Below, piece after piece: positions 36,860 through 46,046 of a stretch of DNA of 64,000 nucleotides. The DNA comes from Mesorhizobium sp. WSM3862 (GTDB lineage Bacteria > Pseudomonadota > Alphaproteobacteria > Rhizobiales > Rhizobiaceae), in the NCBI RefSeq assembly GCF_002294985.1, contig NZ_NSGE01000004.1, forward strand, positions 248,001-312,000. Direction: 5' to 3'. A program made the translations under genes and the position numbers. Numbering within the stretch: position 1 is the first letter of the stretch; each line of letters begins with the position of its first letter. Under the pieces are notes generated by a model. It was not told the DNA's origin. It searched no databases and saw nothing but the letters and a program-made list of their open reading frames with translations.

Positions 36860-37072
36860 ATGAAAGACTATGAGCACCCCTTCTTCCGACCGCTGTGGCG
36901 GCGCATTGCCGTCGTTGCCGTCTGCCTAATCTGGTCGGTGATCGAATTCGCCTCCGGCACGCCGTTCTGGGGTGTAATCGCGCTCGGCTTCGCCGGTTAC
37001 GCGGTGTGGCAGTTCTTCTACCTCTACAAGCCGGCCGAGGAGCCCAAGCCTCCGGCCGAGCCGAAGGAATGA
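36860..37072 (+). CDS. Small DUF3329-like membrane protein in the iol operon
   Basis: 70 residues, starting MKDYEHPFFRPLWRRIAVVA. Two hydrophobic helices (IAVVAVCLIWSVIEFA; TPFWGVIALGFAGYAVWQFF) and a proline-rich tail EEPKPPAEPKE. It is placed between iolE and iolB with 13 bases to iolB, so it is certainly cotranscribed. The frame is open from a GTG at 36800, but the ATG at 36860 gives the natural N-terminus. The family has no defined function. Confidence 0.8.
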   Translation: MKDYEHPFFRPLWRRIAVVAVCLIWSVIEFASGTPFWGVIALGFAGYAVWQFFYLYKPAEEPKPPAEPKE

Positions 37073-37085
37073 TCCAGGAGACAAA

Positions 37086-37898
37086 ATGTCGAAACTGCTC
37101 GTCAAGGCCGACAAGGGCCACGGCCACGTCGCCCACGTCACCCCGCAAAGCGCGGGCTGGACTTACGTGGGTTTCGATCTCCACCGCTTGCGGCCGGGCG
37201 AGACGGCCGCCGGCAAGACGGGCGAGCGCGAGGTCTGCCTGGTGTTCGTCACCGGCAAGGGCCAGGCTGCGGCCGGCGGCAAGGATCTCGGCCTGCTCGG
37301 CGAGCGCATGTCGCCCTTCGAAGGCAAGCCCTGGTCGGTCTATGTGCCGCAAGGCTCCGACTGGGCAGTGACCGCCGACACCGAGCTGGAGCTTGCCGTC
37401 TGCTCGGCGCCCGGTCTTGGCGGCGGCCTGCCCGCTCGCGTCATTGCGCCCGACGATCTCGGTCAGGAAGTGCGCGGCAAGGGCACCAACACCCGCTACG
37501 TCACCAACATCCTGCCCGAGGGCAAGCCGGCCGACTCGCTGCTGGTGGTCGAGGTCATCACGCCCGGCGGCCATACCTCCAGCTATCCGCCGCACAAACA
37601 CGACCAGGACAATCTGCCGGCCGAGTCCTATCTCGAGGAGACCTATTATCACCGCCTCAACCCGCCGCAGGGTTTCGCCTTCCAGCGCGTCTACACCGAC
37701 GCCGACAGAAATGGCGTGCGCGACCTGGACGAGGCGATGGCGATCGAGGACGGCGATGTCGTGCTGGTGCCCAAAGGCTACCACCCGTGTGCGGCCTGCC
37801 ACGGCTATGATCTCTATTATCTCAACGTCATGGCCGGCCCGAAGCGGACATGGAAATTCCACAACGCCGCCGAGCATGAGTGGCTGATGAAGGCGTGA
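37086..37898 (+). CDS. iolB: 5-deoxy-glucuronate isomerase (IolB)
   Basis: 270-residue bicupin that isomerises 5-deoxy-glucuronate to 5-dehydro-2-deoxygluconate. Metal-binding cupin residues are in TSSYPPHKHDQDNLPAESYLEET region and GYHPCAACHGYDLYYLN. The start is MSKLLVKADKGHGHVAHV with an AGGAG site at 37076. It is the last gene of iolCDEB; iolA, the final methylmalonate-semialdehyde dehydrogenase step, is not in the window. Confidence 0.95.
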   Translation: MSKLLVKADKGHGHVAHVTPQSAGWTYVGFDLHRLRPGETAAGKTGEREVCLVFVTGKGQAAAGGKDLGLLGERMSPFEGKPWSVYVPQGSDWAVTADTELELAVCSAPGLGGGLPARVIAPDDLGQEVRGKGTNTRYVTNILPEGKPADSLLVVEVITPGGHTSSYPPHKHDQDNLPAESYLEETYYHRLNPPQGFAFQRVYTDADRNGVRDLDEAMAIEDGDVVLVPKGYHPCAACHGYDLYYLNVMAGPKRTWKFHNAAEHEWLMKA

Positions 37899-38048
37899 GA
37901 TTTTTCATAGCCCTCAACCTGTTGGTCCAGTTCGGGAAAATCGTCGGCTAAGGACCGCCAGAGCCTGGGTTGCCTTCGAAAACCCATGAAAGCTTCGTCA
38001 ATCCGTCATGGAAATCACCTATGGCAGCGGGTCTGACGAGGATTTTCG

Positions 38049-38756
38049 ATGCGCTATGCCATTTACTTTACCCCGAGGCAGGATGAGCCGCTGGCGCGGA
38101 TCGCCGCCAACTGGCTGGGGCGCGACCCGTTCGGCGCGCCGACTCGGCCGGTTGAGGGTGTGGGTGCCCTGTCGGCGGCGGAAGTTGCCTTCCACACCGC
38201 CTCGGCTCGGCGCTACGGCTTCCACGCGACGCTGAAGGCGCCGTTCCGGCTGGCGCCCAGCGAATCGGAAGCCTCGCTGCGGGCGGCGCTCGACGATTTC
38301 GCCGAGGTCACGCCGCCAGTCGTCATCCCGCGTTTGGTCGTCGGCCAGATCGACGGCTTTTTCGCGCTGGTGCCGGAAAGTCCTTTCGAGCCGCTCAACA
38401 GTTTCGCCGGCGAGGTCGTGCGCGCTTTCGACCGCTTCCGCGCGCCGCTGACCGAGGCCGAGATCGAGCGCCGCAGTCCAGACTCGCTGAAGCCGGATGA
38501 GTTCCGCAACCTCTGCCAGTGGGGTTATCCCTACGTCTTCGAGACATTCCGCTTCCACATGACGCTCTCCGGACGCGTCGGGCCACAGGAAAGCCCGCGC
38601 CTTCGCGCTGCAATCGACAGCCTGTTCGCGGATGTGCTGCAGCGTCCGGTGCCGGTGGATACGCTGACGCTGTTCGTCGAAACCGAACCGCGCGCGCCCT
38701 TCATGGTGCTCTCGCACCACGTGCTTGGACGCCGCCCGGCCAGAAAAACCGCCTGA
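38049..38756 (+). CDS. DUF1045 phosphonate-metabolism protein (2H-phosphoesterase-like)
   Basis: 235 residues. Two HxT-type motifs, GFHATLKAPFRL (about residue 57) and FHMTLSGRVG (about residue 171), indicate a 2H-phosphoesterase fold. The family is found beside phnM/phnN in rhizobia and is thought to act in C-P lyase phosphonate use, probably on a ribose cyclic phosphate intermediate. It is followed after 30 bases by phnM on the same strand. The start MRYAIYFTPRQ is the family N-terminus. Confidence 0.85.
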   Translation: MRYAIYFTPRQDEPLARIAANWLGRDPFGAPTRPVEGVGALSAAEVAFHTASARRYGFHATLKAPFRLAPSESEASLRAALDDFAEVTPPVVIPRLVVGQIDGFFALVPESPFEPLNSFAGEVVRAFDRFRAPLTEAEIERRSPDSLKPDEFRNLCQWGYPYVFETFRFHMTLSGRVGPQESPRLRAAIDSLFADVLQRPVPVDTLTLFVETEPRAPFMVLSHHVLGRRPARKTA

Positions 38757-38786
38757 TGTCCGCCCGCCTGAGATAGGACTGCTGAA

Positions 38787-39926
38787 ATGACCGCCGAGAC
38801 CGTTTTGAACAATGCCCGCATCGTGCTGCCCGACGAGATCGTCGCGGGCTCGCTGCTGCTGCGCGATGGGCTGATCGCCGCGATCGAGCCGGGTGCGGCC
38901 CGCACCGGCGAGGACATGGGCGGCGACTACATCATCCCAGGTCTCGTCGAACTGCACACCGATCACCTCGAAGGCCATTACGCGCCGCGTCCGAAAGTGC
39001 GCTGGAACCCGATCGCCGCCGTGCTCGCCCACGATGCGCAGGTGGCGACCGCCGGCATCACCACGGTGCTCGACGCCTTGCGTGTCGGCATGGACGAGGA
39101 TGCCGACCTGAAGTCCGACGACGTGCGCAAGCTCGCCGACGCGATCGAGGACAGCGTGCGCCAGGATCGGCTCAGGGCCGACCACTTCATCCATCTGCGC
39201 TGCGAGGTCTCGGCGCCGGATTGCCTCGAGGCCTTCGCCAATTTCGAGACCGACCACAGGGTGAAGCTCGCCTCGCTGATGGACCATGCGCCGGGCCAGC
39301 GCCAGTTCGTCGATCTCGAGACCTACGCCTATTATTACCAGCGCAAGCTGAAGCTGACCGACCGCGACTTCCAGAAATTCTGCGAGAAGCGTATGGCGGA
39401 ATCGGCCAAGAATTCCGGGCCGAACCGCGTCTTCATTTCCGCCGCCTGCCGCGAGCGCGGCATCGTGCTTGCCAGCCACGACGATGCGACAGCCGGCCAT
39501 GTCGACGAGGCGGTGGAGCAGGGCGTGCGCGTTGCCGAATTCCCGACCACCGAGGAGGCGGCGAGGGCCTCGAAGGCGGCAGGCCTGGGAGTGCTGATGG
39601 GCGCGCCCAACGTCATGCGCGGCTCCTCGCATTCGGGCAATGTGTCGGCGCGCTCGCTTGCCGGCGACGGTTTGCTCGACATCCTGTCGTCCGACTATAT
39701 CCCCTTCAGCCTGATTCAGTCCGCCTTCTTCCTCGGCGATGTCGTGGAAGGCATTTCGCTGCCGCAGGCGGTCGCCATGGTCTCGAAGAACCCGGCGGAA
39801 GCGGTCGGCCTTAGCGATCGCGGTGTCATCGAGCCCGGCCGGCGCGCCGACCTCGTGCGCGTGCGCGTCGACCAGCATGTGCCGGTCGTGCGCAACGTCT
39901 GGCGTCAGGGCAGGCGCGTCGCATGA
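38787..39926 (+). CDS. phnM: Alpha-D-ribose 1-methylphosphonate 5-triphosphate diphosphatase
   Basis: 379-residue amidohydrolase-superfamily enzyme of the C-P lyase pathway, releasing pyrophosphate from the ribosyl-phosphonate triphosphate. Metal ligands are visible in VELHTDHLEGHYAPRPKV; later ERGIVLASHDDATAGHVDEA and SSDYIPFSLI match the family. It overlaps phnN by 4 bases. The core phnGHIJKL genes are not within the window. Confidence 0.95.
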   Translation: MTAETVLNNARIVLPDEIVAGSLLLRDGLIAAIEPGAARTGEDMGGDYIIPGLVELHTDHLEGHYAPRPKVRWNPIAAVLAHDAQVATAGITTVLDALRVGMDEDADLKSDDVRKLADAIEDSVRQDRLRADHFIHLRCEVSAPDCLEAFANFETDHRVKLASLMDHAPGQRQFVDLETYAYYYQRKLKLTDRDFQKFCEKRMAESAKNSGPNRVFISAACRERGIVLASHDDATAGHVDEAVEQGVRVAEFPTTEEAARASKAAGLGVLMGAPNVMRGSSHSGNVSARSLAGDGLLDILSSDYIPFSLIQSAFFLGDVVEGISLPQAVAMVSKNPAEAVGLSDRGVIEPGRRADLVRVRVDQHVPVVRNVWRQGRRVA

Positions 39927-40549
39927 TGGTTTCTGCGCTGATCGAACGAGAGCTCACCGAGACCCTTCCGATCCGCAACGGCGTCTTCGTCGCGGTGGTC
40001 GGGCCGAGCGGCGCCGGCAAGGACACGGTGATCGGCTACGCCAGGGCGCATTTTGCCGGCGAGACGCGGCTGGAGTTCGTCCGCCGCGTCATCACCCGTC
40101 CGAGCGACTCCGCCAGCGAGGACCACGATACGCTGGCCGACGCCGCCTTCGCCGAGGCGGAAGCGGACGGCGCCTTCGCCATCTGCTGGGACGCGCATGG
40201 CCTGCGCTATGGCCTGCCGGCCGATGTCGATTGGGCGATCGCCAATGGTCATGTCGCGGTGGCCAACGTCTCCCGTGCCGTCATCCCGGCGCTGCGTGAG
40301 CGCTATGCCAACCTGGCGGTGGTCGAGATCACCGCGGCGCCGGAGATCCTCGCCGAGCGGCTGGCGGCGCGCGGCCGTGAATCGCGCGGCGAAGTGCTGG
40401 CGCGTCTGGCGCGCAGCACCAGCGTGACGCTTTCCGGACCGGACGTCACCTCCATCGACAACAGCGGCGCCAGGGAGATCGCCGGCGAGCGCTTCGCCGA
40501 CGTGCTGCGCAAGGCGATGGCGTTCTCGGACCTTTCGGACATGATCTGA
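39923..40549 (+). CDS. phnN: Ribose 1,5-bisphosphokinase
   Basis: 208-residue guanylate-kinase-like enzyme converting ribose 1,5-bisphosphate to PRPP, the exit step of the PhnM branch. The P-loop is VVGPSGAGKDTVIGYA; VRRVITRPSDSASEDHDT and AICWDAHGLRYGLP are characteristic. The start overlaps the phnM stop (ATGA), ensuring coupling. It is the last gene of the small operon. Confidence 0.94.
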   Translation: MMVSALIERELTETLPIRNGVFVAVVGPSGAGKDTVIGYARAHFAGETRLEFVRRVITRPSDSASEDHDTLADAAFAEAEADGAFAICWDAHGLRYGLPADVDWAIANGHVAVANVSRAVIPALRERYANLAVVEITAAPEILAERLAARGRESRGEVLARLARSTSVTLSGPDVTSIDNSGAREIAGERFADVLRKAMAFSDLSDMI

Positions 40550-40680
40550 CGGGGTGATGCCGGCTTGCGAGTGGGAGGTTGAGCCGAGACTTGTTGATGT
40601 CGGCGCCAACGTCCAAAAAATGTGTGCAGCACGCGAAGTTGAAATTTGCGCCGCTGCCTGCCGAGATCGGACGAGGGAAG

Positions 40681-41676
40681 CTACTCCGCCGGCGCGCCGG
40701 CGACATTCCGGCGCGACGCCTCCATCATCCGGCGCCGGGCGCGGAACACGCCCCACTGCTGGTCGACCAGCACGCCGATCAGGATGACGCCGCCCATCAC
40801 CGCGAAGTTCAGGGAGGACGGGATGCCGAGCAGATTGACGAGGTTTTGCAGTTCCTGCAGCAGCACGGTGCCGAGGATGACGCCTACCAGCGAGCCCTCG
40901 CCGCCGCGCAGCGAGAAGCCGCCAAGCACCGCCGCGGCGATGGCGTAGAGCTCATAGAACTGGCCGTGACTCGCCGGCGAGATCGAGCGCGTGTACATGG
41001 CGAAGTAGATCGCCGACAGCGCCGTCAGCACACCGCAGATCACGTATGCCGCGATCACCACGCGCCCGGTGCGAATGCCCGAATACTTCGCCGCTTCCTC
41101 ATTCTTGCCGATGGCATAGAGATAGCGCCCGAACACCGAGCGGTGCAGCACCACCCACATGACGATGGCGATCACGATCAGCGCGATGAAGGAATTCGGC
41201 AACCCGCCGGAGCGGCCGGCGGTCAGGAATTCGAGATCCGGGAAATTCTGGCCGAAAGCGAAGCCCGCCGTGCCGTCGGCGGTGTAGAAACGGGCGACGC
41301 CGCGGTAGATCAGCAGGCCGCAAAGCGTCACCACGAAAGGCTGCATCTTGAGCCGCGTGATCAGCCAGCCATGCACGAAGCCGATGATGGCGCCGAGCAC
41401 GATGATCAGCACGAAGGCCAACGGCCAGTCCATCTCGCGCACGGCGATGAAGTCGATGAACAGCGTGCCGAGCAGCGCGATCAGCGAACCGACCGAAAGC
41501 TCGATGCCGCCGGTGATAATGACGAAGGCCTGGCCGATCGAAAGGATGCCGAACAGCGCGACCAGGTTTGAGGTGTTGGCGAGATTGATCGTCGACAGGA
41601 AGCGCGGATTTATAGCCGTGACCACCGCGCCGACCACCAGGATCAGGACCAGCAGGCCGAGGTCTTTCTTGCTCAT
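40681..41676 (-). CDS. Sugar ABC transporter permease (CUT2 type)
   Basis: 331 residues, about eight to ten membrane helices. IGQAFVIITGGIELSVGSLIALLG is the RbsC-type signature and there is a C-terminal GVLVDQQWGVFRAR. Its start overlaps the stop of the ATPase gene by 4 bases. It is the third gene of a binding protein-ATPase-permease operon on the minus strand. Substrate unknown, presumably a pentose or other monosaccharide/polyol. Confidence 0.92.
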   Translation of the reverse strand: MSKKDLGLLVLILVVGAVVTAINPRFLSTINLANTSNLVALFGILSIGQAFVIITGGIELSVGSLIALLGTLFIDFIAVREMDWPLAFVLIIVLGAIIGFVHGWLITRLKMQPFVVTLCGLLIYRGVARFYTADGTAGFAFGQNFPDLEFLTAGRSGGLPNSFIALIVIAIVMWVVLHRSVFGRYLYAIGKNEEAAKYSGIRTGRVVIAAYVICGVLTALSAIYFAMYTRSISPASHGQFYELYAIAAAVLGGFSLRGGEGSLVGVILGTVLLQELQNLVNLLGIPSSLNFAVMGGVILIGVLVDQQWGVFRARRRMMEASRRNVAGAPAE

Positions 41677-43253
41677 TGCGCTCCTCCCGCGGCTTGCGCC
41701 AGCTTCGGCTTCTTGCCCACCGCCAGCAACAGCACGTTCTCCTGGCTGAAATCGTCCCGGTCGAGGATGCCGGAGATCTGCCCCTCATGCATGACCGCGA
41801 TGCGGTCCGAGACGCCGATCACCTCCTCCATGTCGCTGGAGATCATCAGCACCGCGACGCCGGCATCGGCCAGCGCCCGCATCAGCGCGTAGATCTCGGC
41901 CTTGGCGCCGATATCGATGCCGCGCGTCGGCTCGTCGAGGATCATCACCTTGGGGTTCATCGCCAGCCATTTGGCCAGAACCACCTTCTGCTGGTTGCCG
42001 CCGGACAGCGTGCCGGTGCGGGTCAGGACCGATGGCGCCTTGATGCCGAGATCCTTCTTCTGCTTCTCGGCGGTGGCGAGCTCCGCGCTGGTCGACACCA
42101 GCGAGCGCTTCGCATGCGCCGGCATATTGGGCAGCGAAATGTTTTGTGCGATCGAGAGGTCGAGCAGGATGCCGGTCAGCTTGCGGTCTTCGGGTACCAG
42201 GAAGATGCCGCTCGCCACCGCATCGGCGGCCGATCCGACATTGAGCGCCTTGCCGTCCAGCGCGACACTGCCGCCGAGCCGCTCGTCGATGCCGAACAGG
42301 ACGCGCGCGAGCTCCGTGCGGCCGGAGCCGACCAGGCCGGCAAGCCCGAGGATTTCGCCGCGCCGAAGCTCCAGGTCGACCGGGTGGTCGGGATAGGCGC
42401 TGGTGCGCACCGCTGTCGCCGAGAGTGCGACGCCGCCCGGCGCGCGACCCGCCTCCGCTGCTTTCTCGCGCTCCTTCAGCATGCGCCCGATCATCAGCTT
42501 GACCATCTGGTCGTGATTGATGTCGCTCTTCGGCAGCGTGCCGGCCAGCATGCCGTCGCGCAGCACCACGACGCGGTCGGCGACGCGCTCGACCTCGTGC
42601 AGGCGGTGCGAGATGAAGATGACGCTGATGCCTTCCGCCCGCAGTCCCTTGATCACGTCGAGCAGCTTTTCGGTCTCGGCGATCGGCAGGCTGGAGGTCG
42701 GCTCGTCGAGGATCACCAGCCGCGCCTTGATCGACAGCGCCTTGGCGATCTCGACCATCTGCTGCTGCGCCAGCGACAGGGAGGCGACCGGCGCGTCGGT
42801 CGAGAAATTGGCGCCGACGCGTTTCAGGAGCGGCGCCACCATCTCGCGCAGCTTGGCGCGGTCGACCAGCCTCAGCGGCCCGGCCTTCAGCGGCTCGCGG
42901 CCGAAGAAGATGTTGGCGGCGACGTCGAGGTTTTCGAACAGGTTGAGTTCCTGATGCACGAAGGCGATGCCGGAGCCGATGCTGGCTTCCACGGTCAAGC
43001 CGTCATGCGCGACGCCGTCGACGGTGACGGTGCCGCTGTCCGGCCGCGTCACGCCGCCGAGGATCTTCATCAATGTCGATTTGCCGGCGCCGTTCTCGCC
43101 GACCAGCCCGATCACCTCGCCCGGCCTGACCTGCATCGAGAAGCCGTCCAGTGCCACGACGCCGGGATAGGTCTTGCGCACGGCCTCGAGGCTCAGGAAC
43201 GGAGCGGATTGGACGATGGATGGGTCGGAATAATTCATCACGCCATTGTTCAT
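41673..43253 (-). CDS. Sugar ABC transporter ATPase, tandem domains (RbsA/XylG type)
   Basis: 526 residues with two ABC domains. Domain 1 has Walker A GENGAGKST and Walker B LVILDEPTSSLP. Domain 2 has the degenerate first motif LVGSGRTELARVLFG, signature LSGGNQQKV and Walker B VMILDEPTRGIDIGAK. This is the normal double ATPase of CUT2 sugar transporters, in contrast to the single-domain one at 23214. A start at the ATG at 43238 (MNYSDPS) is also possible. Confidence 0.93.
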   Translation of the reverse strand: MNNGVMNYSDPSIVQSAPFLSLEAVRKTYPGVVALDGFSMQVRPGEVIGLVGENGAGKSTLMKILGGVTRPDSGTVTVDGVAHDGLTVEASIGSGIAFVHQELNLFENLDVAANIFFGREPLKAGPLRLVDRAKLREMVAPLLKRVGANFSTDAPVASLSLAQQQMVEIAKALSIKARLVILDEPTSSLPIAETEKLLDVIKGLRAEGISVIFISHRLHEVERVADRVVVLRDGMLAGTLPKSDINHDQMVKLMIGRMLKEREKAAEAGRAPGGVALSATAVRTSAYPDHPVDLELRRGEILGLAGLVGSGRTELARVLFGIDERLGGSVALDGKALNVGSAADAVASGIFLVPEDRKLTGILLDLSIAQNISLPNMPAHAKRSLVSTSAELATAEKQKKDLGIKAPSVLTRTGTLSGGNQQKVVLAKWLAMNPKVMILDEPTRGIDIGAKAEIYALMRALADAGVAVLMISSDMEEVIGVSDRIAVMHEGQISGILDRDDFSQENVLLLAVGKKPKLAQAAGGAQ

Positions 43254-43284
43254 CGCGCTTATCGGCAGCCGGTAGGCTGCAGAC

Positions 43285-43344
43285 TGACGGGCCGCATGCG
43301 GCCCGTCAATACGGACGCCGGCTCAAGGCGAAGCTTGAGCCGGC
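43285..43344 (-). promoter_or_regulatory. Two tandem perfect hairpins between binding-protein and ATPase genes
   Basis: TGACGGGCCGCA (43285-43296) is followed at once by its exact complement TGCGGCCCGTCA (43297-43308). GCCGGCTCAAG (43317-43327) and CTTGAGCCGGC (43334-43344) form a second 11-bp stem with a 6-base loop. They fill the gap downstream of the substrate-binding protein gene, a place where hairpins stabilise the upstream message and reduce downstream expression. Confidence 0.7.
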
Positions 43345-43359
43345 GCAACTGTGCATCGA

Positions 43360-44322
43360 TTACTTGCCGGCCATCGCCTTCAGGTTGGCGGCATAGGCGT
43401 CGACATCGTCCTTGCCGATGATCTTGGTCGGCACGATGATCAGGCCGTTGGCCGGAATGCCCGACTTGTCGCCCTTGAGGTAGGCGGCCATCAGCTTCAT
43501 GCCCTGATAGGCCCATTCGAAGGGCTGCTGCACCACGGTCGCGGCAACCGTGCCTTCCTTGACGCCGCCCAGCGTGATCGGATCGTCGTCGAAGCCGACG
43601 ACGGTGATCTGGCCGAGCTTGCCGGCGTCGCGCAGCGCCTCATAGATGCGCGGCGTATTGTAGGAGTAGAAGCCCACCATGCAGGTGATGTCGGGGCTGG
43701 CGACCAGCGCGTCCTCGACATTCTTCTTGGCCCGCGCCTGGTCGATGTCGTCGCCGCGCACGTCCACCAGCTCGATCTTGCTGCCGGCAAGCCCCTCCTT
43801 CATGCCCTCGATGCGCTCCTTGGCATTGTCGGCGCCGAGCAGGCCGACGAAGCCCAGGCACTTGCCGCCGTTCGGCATCGCCTTCTTGGCGATCTCGGCC
43901 GCCTGCTTGCCGGCATCGACGTTGGACGAGCCGATATAGGCGACGCGCTTGGTCTGCGGGGCGTCGCTATCGGTGGTGAACAGAGCGGTCTCGGACGCGA
44001 TCTTGTTCAGCCCGTCGGTCGAGGTCTTGGGGTCGACCGCCGACACCATGATGCCCTTCACGCCGGCCGTCACCAAGTCGTCCATCAGCCGCTGCTGGAT
44101 GGCGACCGACGACTGCTCGGGATATTTCAGCTCGAGATTGTAGTCGGTCAGTTCGCCCTGCGCCTTCTTCACGCCGGCTTCCGCCGCCTTCCAGAAGTCT
44201 GACGCGCCGTTGACGACGAAGGCCAGCGTCGGCTTGTCGTCGGCGCGCACGGCTGCGCTGGCCGTCAGGCCAATAGCCAAGGCCGCCGCGGCGACGGACG
44301 CGTTGCGTATCATGGATTTCAT
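43360..44322 (-). CDS. Sugar ABC transporter substrate-binding protein
   Basis: 320 residues. The signal peptide MKSMIRNASVAAAALAIGLT ends near VRA-DD. The mature ribose-binding-type protein begins KPTLAFVVNGASDFWKAAEA, with GIMVSAVDPKTSTDGLNK, DITCMVGFYSYNTPRIYEAL and VVGFDDDPITLGG. It is the first gene of a minus-strand transporter operon, divergent from a LacI regulator at 44866. The ligand cannot be read from the sequence. Confidence 0.9.
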   Translation of the reverse strand: MKSMIRNASVAAAALAIGLTASAAVRADDKPTLAFVVNGASDFWKAAEAGVKKAQGELTDYNLELKYPEQSSVAIQQRLMDDLVTAGVKGIMVSAVDPKTSTDGLNKIASETALFTTDSDAPQTKRVAYIGSSNVDAGKQAAEIAKKAMPNGGKCLGFVGLLGADNAKERIEGMKEGLAGSKIELVDVRGDDIDQARAKKNVEDALVASPDITCMVGFYSYNTPRIYEALRDAGKLGQITVVGFDDDPITLGGVKEGTVAATVVQQPFEWAYQGMKLMAAYLKGDKSGIPANGLIIVPTKIIGKDDVDAYAANLKAMAGK

Positions 44323-44865
44323 GCTTCAACCTCCCTTTTGAAACTCATCGCTGATGTCTCGGCTGCGGCCTGGACGCCCTCCTCCTCAAGGGTCTGGCAC
44401 CTAAGGTCCGGGGCCGATCCAGCCGCGACCGAAACACTAGACACAGATTTGACGTTCGTAAATAGTCCGATTTGTCTGACATTTTCGTGAGGATGAGGGC
44501 AGCCCTCTTCCGGCAAATTGCCGGGCAGCGAACCTGCGCTCCTCCCAGATGCCGTCGCCGCAGCTCGCCCGGCGACGCGTTGACAGTAGATCGCTTACCG
44601 ATATTAGTAAATAGTATTAGTAGCGGGATCGGACCGGCACACCAACACGGCGAACCGGGTGCCGCGGTGGGCGCCGGCGGAAGCAGGATTTGCGCTGGTC
44701 GGGTCGGCAAAACTCGGGAAAAATGACAGCTTTGCTGACCTTTTTGGCCATTTTGTCGCCGCGTGCCGTGGCTGGTGCCAACGCCCTTTTTAGTGATAAT
44801 AGTTATAAGCATTCCTGCTGGGTGGCGGGCTTTGCGTAACAGCCCGGCAGGTTTGGGAAACGACC
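44323..44865. promoter_or_regulatory. Divergent control region between ABC operon and LacI regulator
   Basis: 543 bases without a credible gene. The middle is AT-rich and holds a direct repeat TATTAGTA (44602-44609 and 44615-44622, 13-base period). Another AT-rich stretch lies around 44785-44815 (AGTGATAATAGTTATAAGC). CGGGCT (about 44825) pairs with AGCCCG about 9 bases later, upstream of the LacI gene. These are candidate operator/promoter parts; no clear LacI-type palindrome was found. Confidence 0.45.
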
Positions 44866-45981
44866 ATGAGCGAACCGACGCAACTGCGCGATCCACGGGA
44901 AACGTCCAGACGCCGCAAGGCCTCGGCCAAGCCCAAGGGCCGGGTCACCATGACCGATATAGCGAGGGCCGCCGGCTGTTCGCAGGCGACGGTCTCTTTC
45001 GTGCTCAACAATTCGCCGGGCATCAGGCTGTCGCGGCAGACGCGCGACCGTGTGATCGAGGCAGCTAGAGCGCTGGGCTATTCGCCGCCGGTCTTTTCAG
45101 CTTTGCGTCCGCCCGTCACGCCCTTCGAAGGACTGGATGGCGTCATCGGCTTTGCCGTCGATCAGCTCGCCACCAGCCCCGAGGCGGTTGTGGCCATCGA
45201 GGGCGCGCGGCAGGCCTCCTGGAATGCCGGCAACGTGCTCTTGGTGGCGCAGACCATGGGTGACGCCGTCATGGAGCCGCGTGCCATCCAGGCGCTCACC
45301 CGGCGCGGCCTCTCGGCGCTGATCTACATGACCATCTTCACCCGCGAGATCACCGCGCCCGAGTTCCTCTACAGCCTCGACATTCCGGTCATCCTGCTCA
45401 ACTGCTACACCGCCGACTATGCCTTTCCGGCCGTGGTGCCCTCCGAGATCGCGGGCGGCCAGAGCTCCACCCGGCATCTGATCAGCCGCGGCCACCGCCG
45501 CATCGCCACCATCACCGGCGAACCCTGGATGCAGGCGGCGCAGGATCGGCTGAAGGGCTATCGCCGCGCTTTGGCCACCGCCGACATCCCCTTCGATCCG
45601 GACCTGGTGGTGGAGGGCGACTGGTCGGCCAGCGCCGGCTATGCCGCGACGGTGAAGCTGCTTGCGCTGAAGGAACGCCCGACCGCCATCTTCTGCCAGA
45701 ACGACCGCACGGCGATCGGCTGTTACGAGGCGCTGAAGGAGGCCGGCCTGCATATCCCCGGCGACATTTCCGTGATCGGCTATGACGACGAGGAGATCGC
45801 CCGCCACCTCTTCCCGCCGCTGACGACATCGATCCTGCCGCATCTGGCGATGGGCCAATGGGCGATCGAGCAATTGGAGGCACCGCCGCCGCCCGGCCGT
45901 GGCCGCTATCCCATCACCAAGCTTGAATGCCCCTTGGTGGAGCGCGAGAGCGTGGGAGCCTGCCTCGCACAATTCCGGTGA
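44866..45981 (+). CDS. LacI-family transcriptional regulator
   Basis: 371 residues. A basic N-terminal extension (about 30 residues, RRRKASAKPKGR) precedes the helix-turn-helix VTMTDIARAAGCSQATVSFV, and the hinge LSRQTRDRVIEAARALGYSP. The effector-binding domain (GVIGFAVDQLATSPEAVVAI; AIFCQNDRTAIGCYEAL; VIGYDDEEIARHLFPPLTT) follows. It is divergent from the ABC transporter at 40681-44322, which it most probably represses. No strong Shine-Dalgarno is seen. Confidence 0.93.
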   Translation: MSEPTQLRDPRETSRRRKASAKPKGRVTMTDIARAAGCSQATVSFVLNNSPGIRLSRQTRDRVIEAARALGYSPPVFSALRPPVTPFEGLDGVIGFAVDQLATSPEAVVAIEGARQASWNAGNVLLVAQTMGDAVMEPRAIQALTRRGLSALIYMTIFTREITAPEFLYSLDIPVILLNCYTADYAFPAVVPSEIAGGQSSTRHLISRGHRRIATITGEPWMQAAQDRLKGYRRALATADIPFDPDLVVEGDWSASAGYAATVKLLALKERPTAIFCQNDRTAIGCYEALKEAGLHIPGDISVIGYDDEEIARHLFPPLTTSILPHLAMGQWAIEQLEAPPPPGRGRYPITKLECPLVERESVGACLAQFR

Positions 45982-46046
45982 CCCCGTCTTGATCCAGGCC
46001 TATGATGGACTGCGCGTGTTCCTTTCCTGACACAGGAAAAACGCTC

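Noticed and set aside
37985-38020. PHO box in front of the phosphonate operon
   Set aside because: CGTCA repeats are present but 8 bases apart instead of the 11-base period of PhoB sites.
38019-39878. 619-codon minus-strand frame
   Set aside because: Antisense to the DUF1045 and phnM genes, which have family motifs; composition is that of a shadow frame.
41676-43421. 581-codon plus-strand frame
   Set aside because: Antisense to the sugar ABC ATPase gene with complete Walker motifs.
44345-44896. 183-codon minus-strand frame in the ABC/LacI gap
   Set aside because: Arg/Pro/Ser-rich, no family resemblance, overlaps divergent promoter features.
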